Part shown: in pieces, positions 18,473 through 27,952 of the stretch
Numbering within the stretch: position 1 is the stretch's first letter
How the letters are laid out: each line of letters opens with the position of its first letter
From: Bacillus sp. FJAT-27245
GTDB lineage: Bacteria > Bacillota > Bacilli > Bacillales > Cytobacillaceae
NCBI RefSeq assembly: GCF_001273955.1
Contig: NZ_LIGI01000001.1
Location: 4,447,150 to 4,479,434 of the forward strand
Direction of reading: 5' to 3'
DNA: 32,285 nt
Notes under the pieces: model-generated
What the model saw: only the letters and a program-made list of their open reading frames with translations
Told to the model about the DNA's origin: nothing
The model's database searches: none
Translations under genes and position numbers: made by a program

Positions 18473-19226
18473 TAGAAACCACTTCCTTTGCCAGATCTAA
18501 ATAAACTTCAGCACCTCGTGATTTCGGATCATAGATGATAATTGGCTCACCATGGCTCGGAGCCTCACTTAAGCGTACATTCCGTGGAATAATCGTCTTG
18601 TAGACTTTGTCCTGAAAATACTTTTTTACCTCTTCAATAACCTGGATTCCTAGATTTGTCCTGGCATCAAGCATTGTGAGGAGGACACCTTCTATTTTCA
18701 GGTGCTGGTTAAGATGCTTTTGGACCAGCCGAACGGTATTCAGCAGCTGGCTCAGCCCTTCAAGCGCGTAATATTCGCATTGAACGGGAATCAGGACTGC
18801 ATCGGAGGCTGTAAGGGCGTTGATGGTCAATAAACCGAGGGAGGGAGGGCAATCAATGATGATGTAATCATAATCGTCCTTAACCTCTTCAAGAGCCCTT
18901 TTAAGCCTGACCTCGCGGGAAATTGTTGGAACTAGCTCGATTTCCGCCCCGGCAAGCTGGATAGTGGCAGGAATGGCGAACAGGTTTTCAACGTTTGTTG
19001 GCCTTATGACCTCTTTTGCTTCAACATCATCGACGAGCACATCGTAAATGCAGTGCTCCACATCGGCCTTTTCCACTCCAATCCCGCTCGTTGCATTCCC
19101 CTGGGGATCAATGTCGACCATTAAGACTTTTTTTCCTATGTATGCTAAGCAGGCGCCCAGATTGACAGAGGTGGTCGTTTTCCCGACTCCTCCTTTTTGA
19201 TTCGCGATTGCAAGTATTTTGCCCAC
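18465..19226 (-). CDS. parA: Chromosome partitioning ATPase ParA (Soj)
   Basis: A 253-residue ParA/MinD-type ATPase that binds DNA as an ATP dimer and, in Bacillus, also regulates DnaA. The deviant Walker A KGGVGKT (11-17) lies at the N-terminus, followed by DIDPQGNATSG and DCPPSLGLLT. The GTG at 19226 is chosen because AGGTGA lies about 5 bases upstream and the product then has exactly the length of B. subtilis Soj. The frame is open 14 codons further upstream without support. It is translationally coupled to parB through an 8-bp overlap. Confidence 0.96.
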   Translation of the reverse strand: MGKILAIANQKGGVGKTTTSVNLGACLAYIGKKVLMVDIDPQGNATSGIGVEKADVEHCIYDVLVDDVEAKEVIRPTNVENLFAIPATIQLAGAEIELVPTISREVRLKRALEEVKDDYDYIIIDCPPSLGLLTINALTASDAVLIPVQCEYYALEGLSQLLNTVRLVQKHLNQHLKIEGVLLTMLDARTNLGIQVIEEVKKYFQDKVYKTIIPRNVRLSEAPSHGEPIIIYDPKSRGAEVYLDLAKEVVSNG

Positions 19227-19330
19227 GATGTCACCTACCTTTTTGCTAAAAATAACTGGCATTTCCAAAATGTTTTGAGAAAGCCATGCATTCTATTTTA
19301 TCATGAAAAATCATTGATGGAGGTGTTTTT

Positions 19331-19438
19331 ATGAAAATATTCCATCCAGCAAATGAAATGCCCGCAAAAATGACGGAAATATCGAAAAAAGACAAAAATT
19401 ACCCTATCCTCCACTCCCATTATAGCGTCCAACTGTAA
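19331..19438 (+). CDS. Possible small protein of 35 residues, unknown
   Basis: An ATG with a strong ribosome site (TGGAGGTG, 5-7 bases upstream) opens a 35-codon frame that starts MKIFHPANEMPAKM and ends HSHYSVQL. It is on the plus strand, opposite to noc and parA, in a 323-bp gap between them. The protein is polar and has no membrane segment. I recognise no family. A TTGAGA about 50 bp upstream could be a -35, but no good -10 follows. It may be a chance frame; the ribosome site is the only positive evidence. Confidence 0.35.
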   Translation: MKIFHPANEMPAKMTEISKKDKNYPILHSHYSVQL

Positions 19439-19478
19439 CACAGTCTATCTAAACAGGAACATATGTTTCCGTTATTTA

Positions 19479-19504
19479 CAAAAAGAGCCGCTCTGTTGCG
19501 GCTT
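19479..19504 (-). terminator. Second (downstream) terminator after noc
   Basis: On the minus strand a perfect AGCCGC / GCGGCT stem with a 6-base loop is followed by CTTTTTG. It lies in tandem with the terminator at 19507-19537. Confidence 0.75.
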
Positions 19505-19506
19505 AT

Positions 19507-19537
19507 AAAAAAAAACCGGATCCCATATGGAGTCCGG
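19507..19537 (-). terminator. First terminator after noc
   Basis: On the minus strand CCGGACTCC and GGGATCCGG form the stem, followed by TTTTTTTTT. It lies 12 bp beyond the noc stop. Confidence 0.9.
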
Positions 19538-19549
19538 CTAGATGTTTTA

Positions 19550-20419
19550 TTATTTTTTCTTTGGAATTTTAATTGTGAATTGGTAATATTCCTCGAATTC
19601 CTCTTCTTCAGAATCAAGGGGGATGCCGCTATCCGAAACCATCGTTAGCGACTGGCGGATTGTGTTGACGGCAATCCGCATGTCCTTGCTGAACGCCTTT
19701 CGTTTTGGTTTTGGTTTTTCTTCCTGCTGGCCAAGAAGCTTAATGACCCGTTCCTCGGTTTGCTTCACGTTTAAATTCCTGGTGATAACTTCTTCCATTA
19801 CCGCAACCTGTTTAGCGCCATCTTTTAAAGGAATGAGCGCGCGGGCATGCCTTTCGGAAATTTGCTTGTTCAATAGCGCATCCTGGACCTCCTGCGGCAG
19901 CTTCAGGAGCCTAAGCTTATTGGCGACTGTCGACTGCCCTTTCCCGAGCCGCTGGGCGAGTGCTTCCTGGGTCAGGTTATGGAGCGTAAGCAGCTTTCCA
20001 TAGGCGAGTGCTTCTTCAATTGGCGAAAGCTCCTCGCGCTGGAGATTCTCAATCAGCGCGACGGAAGCCGTTTCGGTATCGGACATATTTTTAATAATCG
20101 CGGGAACTTCTTCCCAGCCCAGTTTTTTCATTGCGCGCCATCTGCGTTCACCGGCAATGATCTCATAGCGTCCGCCTTCGAATTCACGGACAACAATCGG
20201 CTGGATGATCCCATGCATATGGATGGTACGTGATAATTCCTCTATTTTTTCGTCATCAAAAACCGTCCTTGGCTGAAACCGGTTTGGGACGATCAAATTT
20301 ATCGCTATTTTTTTTATTTCTTCATTGCTAGCTTCTGTCTCTATATCAATCTCTTTTTGAAGGTCAATCTGCTCTTCTTTATCACCCCGGCCAAAAAAGC
20401 GTGAAAAAGAACTCTTCAT
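19550..20419 (-). CDS. noc: Nucleoid occlusion protein Noc
   Basis: A 289-residue ParB paralogue that binds DNA at Noc sites and the membrane, keeping the division septum off the chromosome. The N-terminal [12 protein letters not shown] is the amphipathic membrane-targeting helix. GERRWR (about 95-100) and [14 protein letters not shown] form the CTP site. The helix-turn-helix is [27 protein letters not shown], which distinguishes Noc from ParB. The C-terminus contains [24 protein letters not shown]. The ATG at 20419 has AAGGTGG at 8 bases and matches the B. subtilis start. It lies upstream of parA-parB with tandem terminators. Confidence 0.96.
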   Translation of the reverse strand: MKSSFSRFFGRGDKEEQIDLQKEIDIETEASNEEIKKIAINLIVPNRFQPRTVFDDEKIEELSRTIHMHGIIQPIVVREFEGGRYEIIAGERRWRAMKKLGWEEVPAIIKNMSDTETASVALIENLQREELSPIEEALAYGKLLTLHNLTQEALAQRLGKGQSTVANKLRLLKLPQEVQDALLNKQISERHARALIPLKDGAKQVAVMEEVITRNLNVKQTEERVIKLLGQQEEKPKPKRKAFSKDMRIAVNTIRQSLTMVSDSGIPLDSEEEEFEEYYQFTIKIPKKK

Positions 20420-20528
20420 CTCCTGCACCACCTTTTAAATACTCCCTATTAAACTAATTCTCTATTCTTCGGAAAAATCCTGCCGAACGGAGAGGCCGAT
20501 TTCGCCTTTCCTTTAACAGAAAAGAAGA

Positions 20529-21245
20529 TTATGCAATCGGCGATTTTGCGGGGGTTCCAGGCTTCCGCGGATATTTCTTTGGAGTCGGTTTTTCCTTCTT
20601 GATGACAATGATAGACCGCTCGCTTTCCTCAAGCGGCAAGGAGAAGGTATTTGTTTCATATGTCTTGCCGCCTAGAACTGTGATTGCCTTCTTTGCATCT
20701 TCCAGTTCTTCCTTTGCATTGGCAGCCTTTAAAGCGATAAAATGGCCGCCCTGTTTCACGAGCGGGAGGCAAAGTTCACTTAATACCGATAACCTGGCAA
20801 CCGCCCTGGCGGTAACAATATCATAGCCTTCCCGGTGCTCGGGTTTGGTTCCGAAGGTTTCCGCCCTGTCATGGATAAAATGGACATTGTCGAGTTCAAG
20901 GGCCTTGGCAAGATGATTCAGGAAGGTGATGCGCTTGTTTAATGAATCAACGATCGTTACATTTAGGGAAGGAAAGGCGATTTTTAATGGAATGCTTGGA
21001 AACCCTGCTCCAGCGCCTACGTCGCAAAGGGTGAGCGTTCCTGAAAAATCAAAATAAAATGCGGCCGAAAGGGAGTCGTAAAAATGCTTTAAATAAACCT
21101 CATCCCGGTCGGTAATCGCGGTAAGGTTCATCTTTTCATTCCATTCAACCAATGTTTTGAAATATGTCTCGAACTGGCCAAGCTGGGCGGAGGAGAGGGA
21201 AATCCCCCTGTCCCCAAGCAGCCCGGCAAATTGTTCTGCGTTCAT
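20529..21245 (-). CDS. rsmG: 16S rRNA (guanine-527-N7) methyltransferase RsmG (GidB)
   Basis: A 238-residue enzyme that transfers methyl from S-adenosylmethionine to G527 of 16S rRNA, the modification whose loss gives low-level streptomycin resistance. The Rossmann SAM loop is [15 protein letters not shown] (about residues 75-89), followed by [11 protein letters not shown] and [11 protein letters not shown]. The basic tail [17 protein letters not shown] is typical. The start at 21245 is chosen from the family N-terminus (MNxExF); an ATG three codons upstream (21254) has a closer GGAG and is possible. It follows mnmG by about 20 bp and is probably in one operon with mnmE-mnmG. Confidence 0.95.
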   Translation of the reverse strand: MNAEQFAGLLGDRGISLSSAQLGQFETYFKTLVEWNEKMNLTAITDRDEVYLKHFYDSLSAAFYFDFSGTLTLCDVGAGAGFPSIPLKIAFPSLNVTIVDSLNKRITFLNHLAKALELDNVHFIHDRAETFGTKPEHREGYDIVTARAVARLSVLSELCLPLVKQGGHFIALKAANAKEELEDAKKAITVLGGKTYETNTFSLPLEESERSIIVIKKEKPTPKKYPRKPGTPAKSPIA

Positions 21246-21266
21246 AATTTTCATCCAACTCCGCTC

Positions 21267-23156
21267 TTATTCTGCTTTTATCCTTGCAACCCGGCCGTGC
21301 TCCAAATATACGAGGAGAATAGAAATATCCGCCGGGTTTACCCCTGAAATCCTTGATGCCTGGGCAATTGAAAGCGGCCTTACTTGTTTAAGGTTCTGGC
21401 GGGCTTCATTCGCAATCCCGGAGATGGCATCATAATCGATGTTTTCCGGGATTTTTTTATTTTCCATCTTCTTCAGCCGGTCAACCTGCTGAAGCGATTT
21501 CTCAATATATCCCTCATACTTTATCTGAATTTCCACCTGTTCCTTGACTTCGTCGTCAAGGCTTATTTCCGGGGGAATGATGGATTCAATATGGCTGTAA
21601 TTCATTTCGGTTCTTCTCAGGAAGTCGGCGGCACGGATTCCATCTTTCAGCTCGCTGCCTCCGAGGCTCCGAATCAATTCCTGGACTTCCGCTGTTGGCT
21701 TGATAATCGTTGCTTTTAGCCGTTTTATTTCCGCTTCGATCGCACCATTTTTCTTTTGGAACTTCTCGTTCCGTTCATCCGGGATCAATCCGATCCGATG
21801 GCCGATTTCCGTCAGGCGGAGATCCGCATTGTCATGGCGGAGAAGAAGCCTGTATTCTGCCCTTGAAGTCAAGAGGCGGTATGGCTCGCTTGTCCCTTTC
21901 GTAACCAGGTCATCAATCATGACGCCAATGTAGGCTTCCGAACGGCTCAAAATGAGTTCTTCCTTGCCAAGCGCGTTCATTGCGGCATTAATGCCTGCCA
22001 TCAATCCCTGGCCGGCCGCTTCCTCATAGCCCGACGTTCCATTGATTTGGCCTGCTGTATAAAGATTCTTCACCTTTTTTGTTTCAAGGGTCGGCCAAAG
22101 CTGCGTAGGAACGATAGCGTCGTATTCAATCGCGTAACCCGCCCTCATCATTTGCGCATCTTTTAAGGCAGGAATCGTTTTGATAATCTTGTGTTGCACT
22201 TCTTCCGGTAGGCTTGTAGAAAGTCCTTGTACATATACTTCCTCCGTATTTCTACCTTCCGGCTCAAGGAAGATTTGGTGGCGCGGCTTGTCGTTAAACC
22301 TGACCACCTTATCTTCAATGGATGGACAATAACGCGGACCCGACCCTTTGATCATCCCGGAAAACATCGGGGATCGGTGAAGGTTTTCATCAATGATCCG
22401 ATGGGTATGTTCATTCGTATAAGTCAGCCAGCATGGAAGCTGGTCGGTGATATATTTTGTTGTTTCGTACGAAAATGCCTGCGGAAGATCGTCTCCTGGC
22501 TGAATTTCAGTTTGGGAGTAATCGATTGTTTTTCCATGTACCCGAGGAGGCGTACCTGTTTTAAAACGGACCAGATCAAAGCCCAGCTCTTCTAGATGCT
22601 CGGACAATTTGATTGAAGGCTGCTGGTTATTAGGGCCGCTTGAATATTTAAGGTCGCCAATGATTATTTCACCGCGCAGGAATGTACCCGTAGTAATAAT
22701 AACGGTTTTAGCTTGATACTTTGCTCCCGTCTGGGTAATGACGCCCGTACAAACCCCATCTTCTACAACCAAATTTTCTACCATTCCCTGGAGAAGAGTA
22801 AGGTTTTTTTCACTTTCAAGCGTTTTTTTCATTTCATGCTGGTAGGAAAATTTGTCCGCCTGAGCACGAAGCGCACGTACAGCAGGTCCCTTCCCTGTAT
22901 TGAGCATTCTCATCTGAATATAGGTTTTATCAATATTTTTTCCCATTTCACCGCCAAGGGCATCAATTTCCCTGACGACAATCCCTTTTGCCGGCCCCCC
23001 GATTGATGGGTTGCATGGCATAAAGGCGACCATATCAAGATTGATTGTGATCATTAAGGTTTTTGCGCCAATTCGGGCAGCTGCCAATCCGGCTTCACAG
23101 CCAGCATGGCCCGCGCCGATGACGATTACATCATAATTTCCGGCCTCGTAGTGCAT
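21267..23156 (-). CDS. mnmG: tRNA uridine 5-carboxymethylaminomethyl synthesis enzyme MnmG (GidA)
   Basis: A 629-residue FAD protein that works with MnmE to modify the wobble uridine (U34) of certain tRNAs. The N-terminal dinucleotide fold has [17 protein letters not shown] (14-30). [21 protein letters not shown] and [14 protein letters not shown] are family signatures, as is the C-terminal [18 protein letters not shown]. The length is within one residue of B. subtilis. AGGAGG lies 8 bases upstream of the ATG. The gene lies between mnmE and rsmG. Confidence 0.97.
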   Translation of the reverse strand: MHYEAGNYDVIVIGAGHAGCEAGLAAARIGAKTLMITINLDMVAFMPCNPSIGGPAKGIVVREIDALGGEMGKNIDKTYIQMRMLNTGKGPAVRALRAQADKFSYQHEMKKTLESEKNLTLLQGMVENLVVEDGVCTGVITQTGAKYQAKTVIITTGTFLRGEIIIGDLKYSSGPNNQQPSIKLSEHLEELGFDLVRFKTGTPPRVHGKTIDYSQTEIQPGDDLPQAFSYETTKYITDQLPCWLTYTNEHTHRIIDENLHRSPMFSGMIKGSGPRYCPSIEDKVVRFNDKPRHQIFLEPEGRNTEEVYVQGLSTSLPEEVQHKIIKTIPALKDAQMMRAGYAIEYDAIVPTQLWPTLETKKVKNLYTAGQINGTSGYEEAAGQGLMAGINAAMNALGKEELILSRSEAYIGVMIDDLVTKGTSEPYRLLTSRAEYRLLLRHDNADLRLTEIGHRIGLIPDERNEKFQKKNGAIEAEIKRLKATIIKPTAEVQELIRSLGGSELKDGIRAADFLRRTEMNYSHIESIIPPEISLDDEVKEQVEIQIKYEGYIEKSLQQVDRLKKMENKKIPENIDYDAISGIANEARQNLKQVRPLSIAQASRISGVNPADISILLVYLEHGRVARIKAE

Positions 23157-23278
23157 TTACGCTGCCTCCTTTTCATTTAGCATAAAACATTACTCAATAT
23201 CTTTAATTTTTGCTCCAAATCTACATGTGTTCAACTAAAAAAATCTACCCTCTGCTACAAATGTACAAAAACAAGGCG

Positions 23279-24664
23279 TTATTTTCCTAGGCAGAATTGA
23301 GAAAATAGCTGATCAATCAAGCTTTCATGGACACTTTCGCCAATGACCTCGCCCAAAAGCTCCCACGAACGGGTTAAATCGATTTGTACAATATCAATCG
23401 GAATACCATTTTCAACTCCGTTAATTGATTCCTCAACCGCATGCAGCGCCTGGCCAAGGAGAGCAATATGGCGGCTATTCGATACGTAGGTCATGTCCCC
23501 AGCATCAATTGACCCGGCAAAAAACAGCGCTGCTATCGCATCTTCAAGTTCATCGATTCCCCTGTCTTCAAGGAGGGAAGTTGAAACTATCCGCCTGTTT
23601 CCGGCAAGGGCCTTTACTTCCTCCATATCAATTACCTGGGGCAAGTCAGTCTTGTTGACGATGATAATGGCATCCATTCCTTCGACTGCCTTAAAAATAT
23701 TCCGGTCCTCATCTGTGAGCCGGTCTGAATTGTTCAGGACGAGCAAGATCAAATCCGCTTCCTTAAGCACCTGGCGTGACTTTTCAACGCCAATTTTTTC
23801 GACGATATCTTCCGTCTCCCTGATCCCGGCTGTATCGAGAAGGCGAAGCGGGACTCCCCGGACATTGACATATTCCTCGATAACATCCCTCGTGGTACCT
23901 GGAATGTCAGTTACGATTGCCTTATTTTCCTGTGCAAGGCTATTCAAGAGGGACGATTTTCCGACATTCGGCCTGCCAACAATGACAGTGGAAAGGCCCT
24001 CTCTTAATATTTTACCCTGTTGGGATGTTTGTAAAAGCTTTTTAATTTCATCCCGCACATAGCCTGCTTTCTGAAGCAGCATCGTGTGCGTCATCTCTTC
24101 CACATCGTCATATTCCGGATAATCGATATTCACTTCCACATGGGCCAGCGTTTCGAGTATTTCCTGTCTAAGTTTTTTAATAAGCCTGGACAGGCGCCCT
24201 TCCATCTGGCCAAGCGCCACGCTCATCGCCCGGTCCGTCTTTGCCCGGATCAAATCCATGACGGCTTCCGCCTGGGAAAGGTCAATCCTTCCATTAAGGA
24301 ATGCGCGTTTCGTAAATTCCCCCGGCTCCGCCAACCTTGCTCCATTATTCAGCACGAGCTGGAGCACACGATTCACCGACACAAGCCCACCGTGGCAGTT
24401 TATTTCAATTACATCCTCTTTTGTAAAGGTTTTTGGGCCCCGCATCGCAGAGACCATTACTTCCTCGACCGTCTCCCCTGTCTTCGGATCAATAAGATGT
24501 CCATAATGGATCGTATGGGACGCGACATTGCCTAGCATTTTACCGGACGGGCTCTTAAACAGTTTATCCGCGATTTTAAACGCCTCGTCCCCGCTCAGCC
24601 TTACAATCGCGATTGCTCCCTCACCCATTGGAGTCGAAATCGCCGCAATTGTATCAAATTCCAT
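23279..24664 (-). CDS. mnmE: tRNA modification GTPase MnmE (TrmE, ThdF)
   Basis: A 461-residue potassium-activated GTPase, partner of MnmG in U34 modification. The N-terminal folate-binding domain begins [21 protein letters not shown]. The inserted G domain has G1 GRPNVGKS (230-237), G2/G3 around IPGTTRD and DTAGIRET, and G4 NKTD. The C-terminus ends FCLGK, with the catalytic-site cysteine C458. The ATG at 24664 has AGAGGTGG at 5-6 bases and gives the normal length; the frame is open 10 codons further. DnaA boxes lie 120-225 bp upstream of its start, which could affect its expression. Confidence 0.97.
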   Translation of the reverse strand: MEFDTIAAISTPMGEGAIAIVRLSGDEAFKIADKLFKSPSGKMLGNVASHTIHYGHLIDPKTGETVEEVMVSAMRGPKTFTKEDVIEINCHGGLVSVNRVLQLVLNNGARLAEPGEFTKRAFLNGRIDLSQAEAVMDLIRAKTDRAMSVALGQMEGRLSRLIKKLRQEILETLAHVEVNIDYPEYDDVEEMTHTMLLQKAGYVRDEIKKLLQTSQQGKILREGLSTVIVGRPNVGKSSLLNSLAQENKAIVTDIPGTTRDVIEEYVNVRGVPLRLLDTAGIRETEDIVEKIGVEKSRQVLKEADLILLVLNNSDRLTDEDRNIFKAVEGMDAIIIVNKTDLPQVIDMEEVKALAGNRRIVSTSLLEDRGIDELEDAIAALFFAGSIDAGDMTYVSNSRHIALLGQALHAVEESINGVENGIPIDIVQIDLTRSWELLGEVIGESVHESLIDQLFSQFCLGK

Positions 24665-24781
24665 GTTTTCCACCTCTTTTCGTTTCAACTTCATCTATAG
24701 TTTATTTGATTTATTGTTTTTCCCACTCTTAAGGGCTTTGTGTTCCCACTTCATCATCCAGTGAAATCAAAGCACCGCTGA

Positions 24782-24887
24782 TTATCCCCAAAATAACAGA
24801 ATAGCATACTGTCCCTTTCAAAAAAACACCTTTATCCACACGGTTGGGATGAACATGTTTTATTTTAACTTATCCACATGTGAATAA
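24782..24887. promoter_or_regulatory. DnaA-box cluster between jag and mnmE
   Basis: Within a 378-bp gene-free interval (24665-25042) there are two perfect TTATCCACA boxes on the plus strand (24832-24840 and 24870-24878). A TTATTCACA box on the minus strand (24887-24879) abuts the second one directly. A one-mismatch TTATCCCCA lies at 24782-24790. This is outside the classic rpmH-dnaA-dnaN origin. The rest of the interval holds the jag terminator and no gene. Confidence 0.75.
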
Positions 24888-24984
24888 CAATAAAGCGTAA
24901 GCAATCCACACACTTGCCATTCGACGGTTTCCTCTCCCTTTGAATCCGGCAAGATGCTATTTTGTAACAAGGGAGTTTTTTCTA

Positions 24985-25024
24985 CATAAAAAATCCCGCC
25001 TCCGGAATATAGGAAGCGGGATTT
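24985..25024 (-). terminator. Terminator of yidC-jag
   Basis: On the minus strand AAATCCCGC and GCGGGATTT (with GGAGG / CTTCC inner pairing) form the stem, followed by TTTTTTATG. It lies 19 bp beyond jag. Confidence 0.92.
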
Positions 25025-25042
25025 CTTAACAGCTATTCTTTT

Positions 25043-25666
25043 TTAGTGGCGTACCGGCGTAATGACGATGTGCCTGTGAGGCTCAGTGCCATCCGAATAC
25101 GTCTTTACTCTGCTATTTTCGGAAAGTGCGGTATGGATGACTTTCCGTTCGTATGAAGGCATCGGTTCAAGCGTGACTGTTTTGCCCGTCTTGACTGCTT
25201 TTTGGGCAAGGCGCTCCGCCAATTGAATCAGCGTTTCATTGCGGCGTTCCCTGTAATTTTCGGCATCAAGGATGATGGTAAGATATTGCTCCGAGAAACG
25301 ATTGATGACGAGCTGGGTCAAGTACTGAAGGGAGTTGAGGGTCTGTCCCCTCTTCCCGATCAATAACGCGATCTTTTCTCCGGACATTACGAACGTTACA
25401 TGTTTGCCTTCCCTTTTTGCCTCGATTTCAATGGACGCTCCCATTTGCTCGCTGACCTCGGCAAGGAATTTTTTTGCTTCTTCAATCGGATCAGGTTTGA
25501 GGGTAACTTTTACAATAGCCGGCCTTGTTCCAAATAGGCCGAAAATCCCTTTTTTCCCCTCATCAACAATTTCTATTTCTGTGCGGTCTTTTGTTGTGTT
25601 CAATTGAGCCAGTGCTGATTGGACTGCTTCATCTACGGTTTGCCCGCTAGCAGTTATCTGTTTCAC
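25043..25666 (-). CDS. jag: Jag / KhpB RNA-binding protein
   Basis: A 207-residue RNA-binding protein co-encoded with YidC/SpoIIIJ in Firmicutes. An N-terminal Jag domain (about 3-52, ending KKGIFGLFG) is followed by a KH domain (about 80-145, with [14 protein letters not shown] as its GxxG loop) and a C-terminal R3H domain (about 146-207, with [25 protein letters not shown]). It starts with GTG; the GTGA overlap with the yidC stop shows translational coupling. Confidence 0.95.
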   Translation of the reverse strand: MKQITASGQTVDEAVQSALAQLNTTKDRTEIEIVDEGKKGIFGLFGTRPAIVKVTLKPDPIEEAKKFLAEVSEQMGASIEIEAKREGKHVTFVMSGEKIALLIGKRGQTLNSLQYLTQLVINRFSEQYLTIILDAENYRERRNETLIQLAERLAQKAVKTGKTVTLEPMPSYERKVIHTALSENSRVKTYSDGTEPHRHIVITPVRH

Positions 25667-26439
25667 TTCTTTGCTCCCCCCGCGCCGCCGGTGGCTGAAG
25701 CCTTCTTCAGGTCCGGCCCTTTAATGAAATATGTCTGGACAATCATGAACAGGTTCCCCACTACCCAGTATAAGGAAAGGGCTGCCGGGAAGTTGATGGC
25801 GAAAATAAGGATCATAATCGGCATCATGTAAAGCATCATTTGCATTTGCGGATTGCCTTCCGTCCCGGCCATCATCATTTTTTGCTGGATGAACGTGGTG
25901 ATACCGGCCAAAATCGGCAGGATGTAATACGGATCCTTATCCCCAAGATCGAACCAAAGGAAATTGTGGTCTGCAATCGCTCTTGTTCTTGAAATTGCAT
26001 GGTAAAAACCGATTAGGATCGGCATCTGGACCAAAATAGGCAAACATCCAGCCAGCGGGTTGACTCCATGTTTCTGGAAAAGGGCCATCGTTTCCTGCTG
26101 GAGTTTCTGCTGTGTTTTCTGGTCCTTTGAGCTGTATTTTTCACGCAATGCCTGCATTTCCGGCTGGAGGGCCTGCATCGCTTTTGAACTTCTCGTTTGC
26201 TTAATCATCAATGGAAGGATTGCCAGGCGGATCAGAATCGTTACTACAATGATGGAAAGCCCGAAGCTTCCCCATAAGATGTGCGCTCCCTCTGTAATTA
26301 GCCATGAGAGTGGGTACACAATGTACTCGTTCCAAAAACCTTTGCTGTTTGCATCAATTGGCTTATTTACCTCCATACAGCCTGAGAGCAGGAGAACCAA
26401 TGAAAATAAACCTAAATACAGTATTTTTCGCTTACTCAA
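25663..26439 (-). CDS. yidC: Membrane protein insertase YidC1 (SpoIIIJ), lipoprotein
   Basis: A 258-residue insertase of the YidC/Oxa1/Alb3 family that inserts proteins into the membrane with or without SecYEG; in B. subtilis it is needed for sporulation as SpoIIIJ. The N-terminus is a lipoprotein signal with lipobox LLSGC (lipidated C21). Five membrane helices follow, the first containing the conserved arginine R71 ([17 protein letters not shown]). [21 protein letters not shown] forms the cytoplasmic coiled coil, and the C-terminus is short and basic. The TTG start has a strong AAGGAGG site 9 bases upstream. It lies in an operon with jag and after rnpA. No yidD lies between rnpA and yidC, as in B. 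subtilis. Confidence 0.95.
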   Translation of the reverse strand: MSKRKILYLGLFSLVLLLSGCMEVNKPIDANSKGFWNEYIVYPLSWLITEGAHILWGSFGLSIIVVTILIRLAILPLMIKQTRSSKAMQALQPEMQALREKYSSKDQKTQQKLQQETMALFQKHGVNPLAGCLPILVQMPILIGFYHAISRTRAIADHNFLWFDLGDKDPYYILPILAGITTFIQQKMMMAGTEGNPQMQMMLYMMPIMILIFAINFPAALSLYWVVGNLFMIVQTYFIKGPDLKKASATGGAGGAKK

Positions 26440-26582
26440 CCGAAATTTCCTCCTTAAGCGGATGGGTATGTGAATTTATTTTAGGATGTCCCTCCTGAAA
26501 AGGACATGCTATCTGAATCATTCTATCATTTTTTTAAAGGAAGTGCTTTCAAAATCTAAGGAAGCGGAAAAAAACATCTTCT

Positions 26583-26948
26583 TTACCGCCCATTGTCGAC
26601 AGGAAAGTTCCTATTTAACACTTTTGCAAGCTTCAAGACGTGGGCGAGGCTCTTTTTCACATCGTGGAAATCCATTTCCGCGGCAGGCTTCCTGGCTATG
26701 ATGACATAATCATGGCTCGTGGCAAGCCCTTCCTTCATTTCAAAAATCGCCTGCCGTATGTATCGTTTAATCCTGTTTCTCATCACGGCATTTCCGATTT
26801 TTTTGCTCACCGATAAGCCGATCCGGAATGAAGGCTGCTCCTCCTTTTTCAGGACATAGACGATGAACTGCCTGTTTGCAGTCGAGCGCCCCTTTTTGAA
26901 AACTGTCTGAAACTCATTATTTTTTTTTATCCGGAATTCTTTTTTCAT
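26583..26948 (-). CDS. rnpA: Ribonuclease P protein component
   Basis: A 121-residue basic protein that binds RNase P RNA and helps cut the 5' leader from precursor tRNAs. The family signature [20 protein letters not shown] is complete, and ARKPAAEM follows. The ATG at 26948 has AAGGTG at good spacing and agrees with the B. subtilis start; 17 further upstream codons are open but unsupported. It lies 206 bp downstream of rpmH, after a terminator-like hairpin. Confidence 0.95.
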   Translation of the reverse strand: MKKEFRIKKNNEFQTVFKKGRSTANRQFIVYVLKKEEQPSFRIGLSVSKKIGNAVMRNRIKRYIRQAIFEMKEGLATSHDYVIIARKPAAEMDFHDVKKSLAHVLKLAKVLNRNFPVDNGR

Positions 26949-27008
26949 GACTTCACCTTCCATCTTCGCCACCTGATGGCCTCCACCTCTACATCTCATC
27001 CTCTCCCC

Positions 27009-27078
27009 CGCGGCCGGCCGTTATTCGGAGGGCCGCGAAGGGAAAATAACTAACCATGCCGCTCAGTTATGGGCATGG
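27009..27078 (-). other. Two strong hairpins in the rpmH-rnpA spacer
   Basis: CGCGGCC (27009-27015) pairs with GGCCGCG (27031-27037), with an inner CCG-TTATT-CGG. CCATGCC (27054-27060) pairs with GGCATGG (27072-27078). Neither is followed by a T run, so they are not ordinary terminators. They would fold in the rpmH-rnpA read-through transcript. Confidence 0.55.
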
Positions 27079-27125
27079 GAGTGGTTTTGGGGTGAACCCG
27101 AAGAAAATCGACTTTATTTTCAATA

Positions 27126-27155
27126 GAAAAAAGACCACTGAGACGGTCAGTGGCC
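27126..27155 (-). terminator. Terminator-like hairpin after rpmH
   Basis: On the minus strand CCACTGA and TCAGTGG form a stem with a 5-base loop, followed by TCTTTTTTC. It begins at the rpmH stop codon. It probably lowers, rather than blocks, transcription of rnpA. Confidence 0.85.
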
Positions 27156-27289
27156 TAAGCTGATAATACTTTTCTTCCTTTTTGGCGGCGGCGCGCTAGT
27201 ATCTTACGGCCGTTCGCTGAGCTCATGCGGCTGCGGAACCCGTGAACTTTGCTATGCTTCCTTTTCTTTGGCTGGTACGTCCTTTTCAT
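27155..27289 (-). CDS. rpmH: 50S ribosomal protein L34
   Basis: A 44-residue, very basic large-subunit protein. The sequence begins [19 protein letters not shown] and ends [10 protein letters not shown], a full-length match to the L34 family. GGAGGTG lies 8 bases upstream of the ATG. It is the first gene leftward from the origin and has a near-perfect sigma A promoter at 27372-27401. Confidence 0.97.
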   Translation of the reverse strand: MKRTYQPKKRKHSKVHGFRSRMSSANGRKILARRRQKGRKVLSA

Positions 27290-27371
27290 CGTGTGACACC
27301 TCCCTAAGGAATTGCTTATATGGACAGTCTAGCTTGCTTATAATTTACGCTTGGTAAAGACAGTCTTAATT

Positions 27372-27401
27372 ATTATAGAGACGCATCCATGAAGTTGTCA
27401 A
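27372..27401 (-). promoter_or_regulatory. Promoter of rpmH
   Basis: On the minus strand TTGACA (27401-27396), an 18-bp spacer, and TATAAT (27377-27372): both hexamers are perfect. About 80 bp of leader separates it from rpmH. Confidence 0.88.
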
Positions 27402-27512
27402 CTATTGATTATGATTTCATACATCTACCAGTCCGCAAAGGGGAAGGATCATCCTCCGGCCATACCCTTTTTCCGCCTCCAGCTTTTCCCGAAAAAGATC
27501 CATAGTTATGCC

Positions 27513-27830
27513 TGTGGATAAATTCCGACAGATTTTTTACATTCTCCCTTGCTTATTGACAGGTTTTTCACATACTCTAGTATTGTGGATAAATCGAATC
27601 TGGATAAATCCGGTTCTTGTGGATAATTACTAAAAGCCATTGCGCCGCTTACTTTTTTTTGGTATTATAGTTGTGTTTTCACTTCTAATAAATCACTGTG
27701 GACAATATAGATGTCCACAGGTTGTGGATAAGTTGTGGACAGGTTATCCCGCCACTTTGTATAAACTTGTCCACATACCGTGGATATTGTCGAAACCTCT
27801 TATTCTTTCCTTATAATATGTTTTTCCACA
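27513..27830. promoter_or_regulatory. oriC, DnaA-box array between rpmH and dnaA (incA/incB equivalent)
   Basis: Four perfect TTATCCACA boxes lie on the minus strand (27513-27521, 27584-27592, 27618-27626, 27723-27731). One-mismatch boxes lie at 27599-27607 and 27697-27705 (minus) and at 27767-27775 and 27822-27830 (plus). A TTTTTCACA lies at 27564-27572. The array fills most of the 663-bp gap between rpmH and dnaA and overlaps the dnaA promoter region, which allows DnaA to repress its own gene. This is the upstream half of the bipartite origin known from B. subtilis. Confidence 0.93.
27787..27817 (+). promoter_or_regulatory. Likely dnaA promoter
   Basis: TTGTCG (27787-27792) and a perfect TATAAT (27812-27817), separated by 19 bp. 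The -10 is clear; the spacing is longer than ideal. DnaA boxes lie immediately on both sides (27767-27775 and 27822-27830). Confidence 0.55.
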
Positions 27831-27952
27831 AATCCATCACCTTGAATAATTATTCATATGGGTTGTACAGCTTGTACAACATCACCGAATCAACAAATAT
27901 ACAAGAAACTATACTTGTAAGTATCAAAGACTAACAGAGGGAGGGAAACTAG

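Noticed and set aside
18910-18923. Possible Noc binding site inside parA
   Set aside because: It matches 11 of 14 positions of ATTTCCCGGGAAAT with one good half only; such half sites are expected by chance.
26487-26505. ATGTCC / GGACAT hairpin upstream of yidC
   Set aside because: There is no T run and no leader peptide; the stem is short and I could not link it to regulation.
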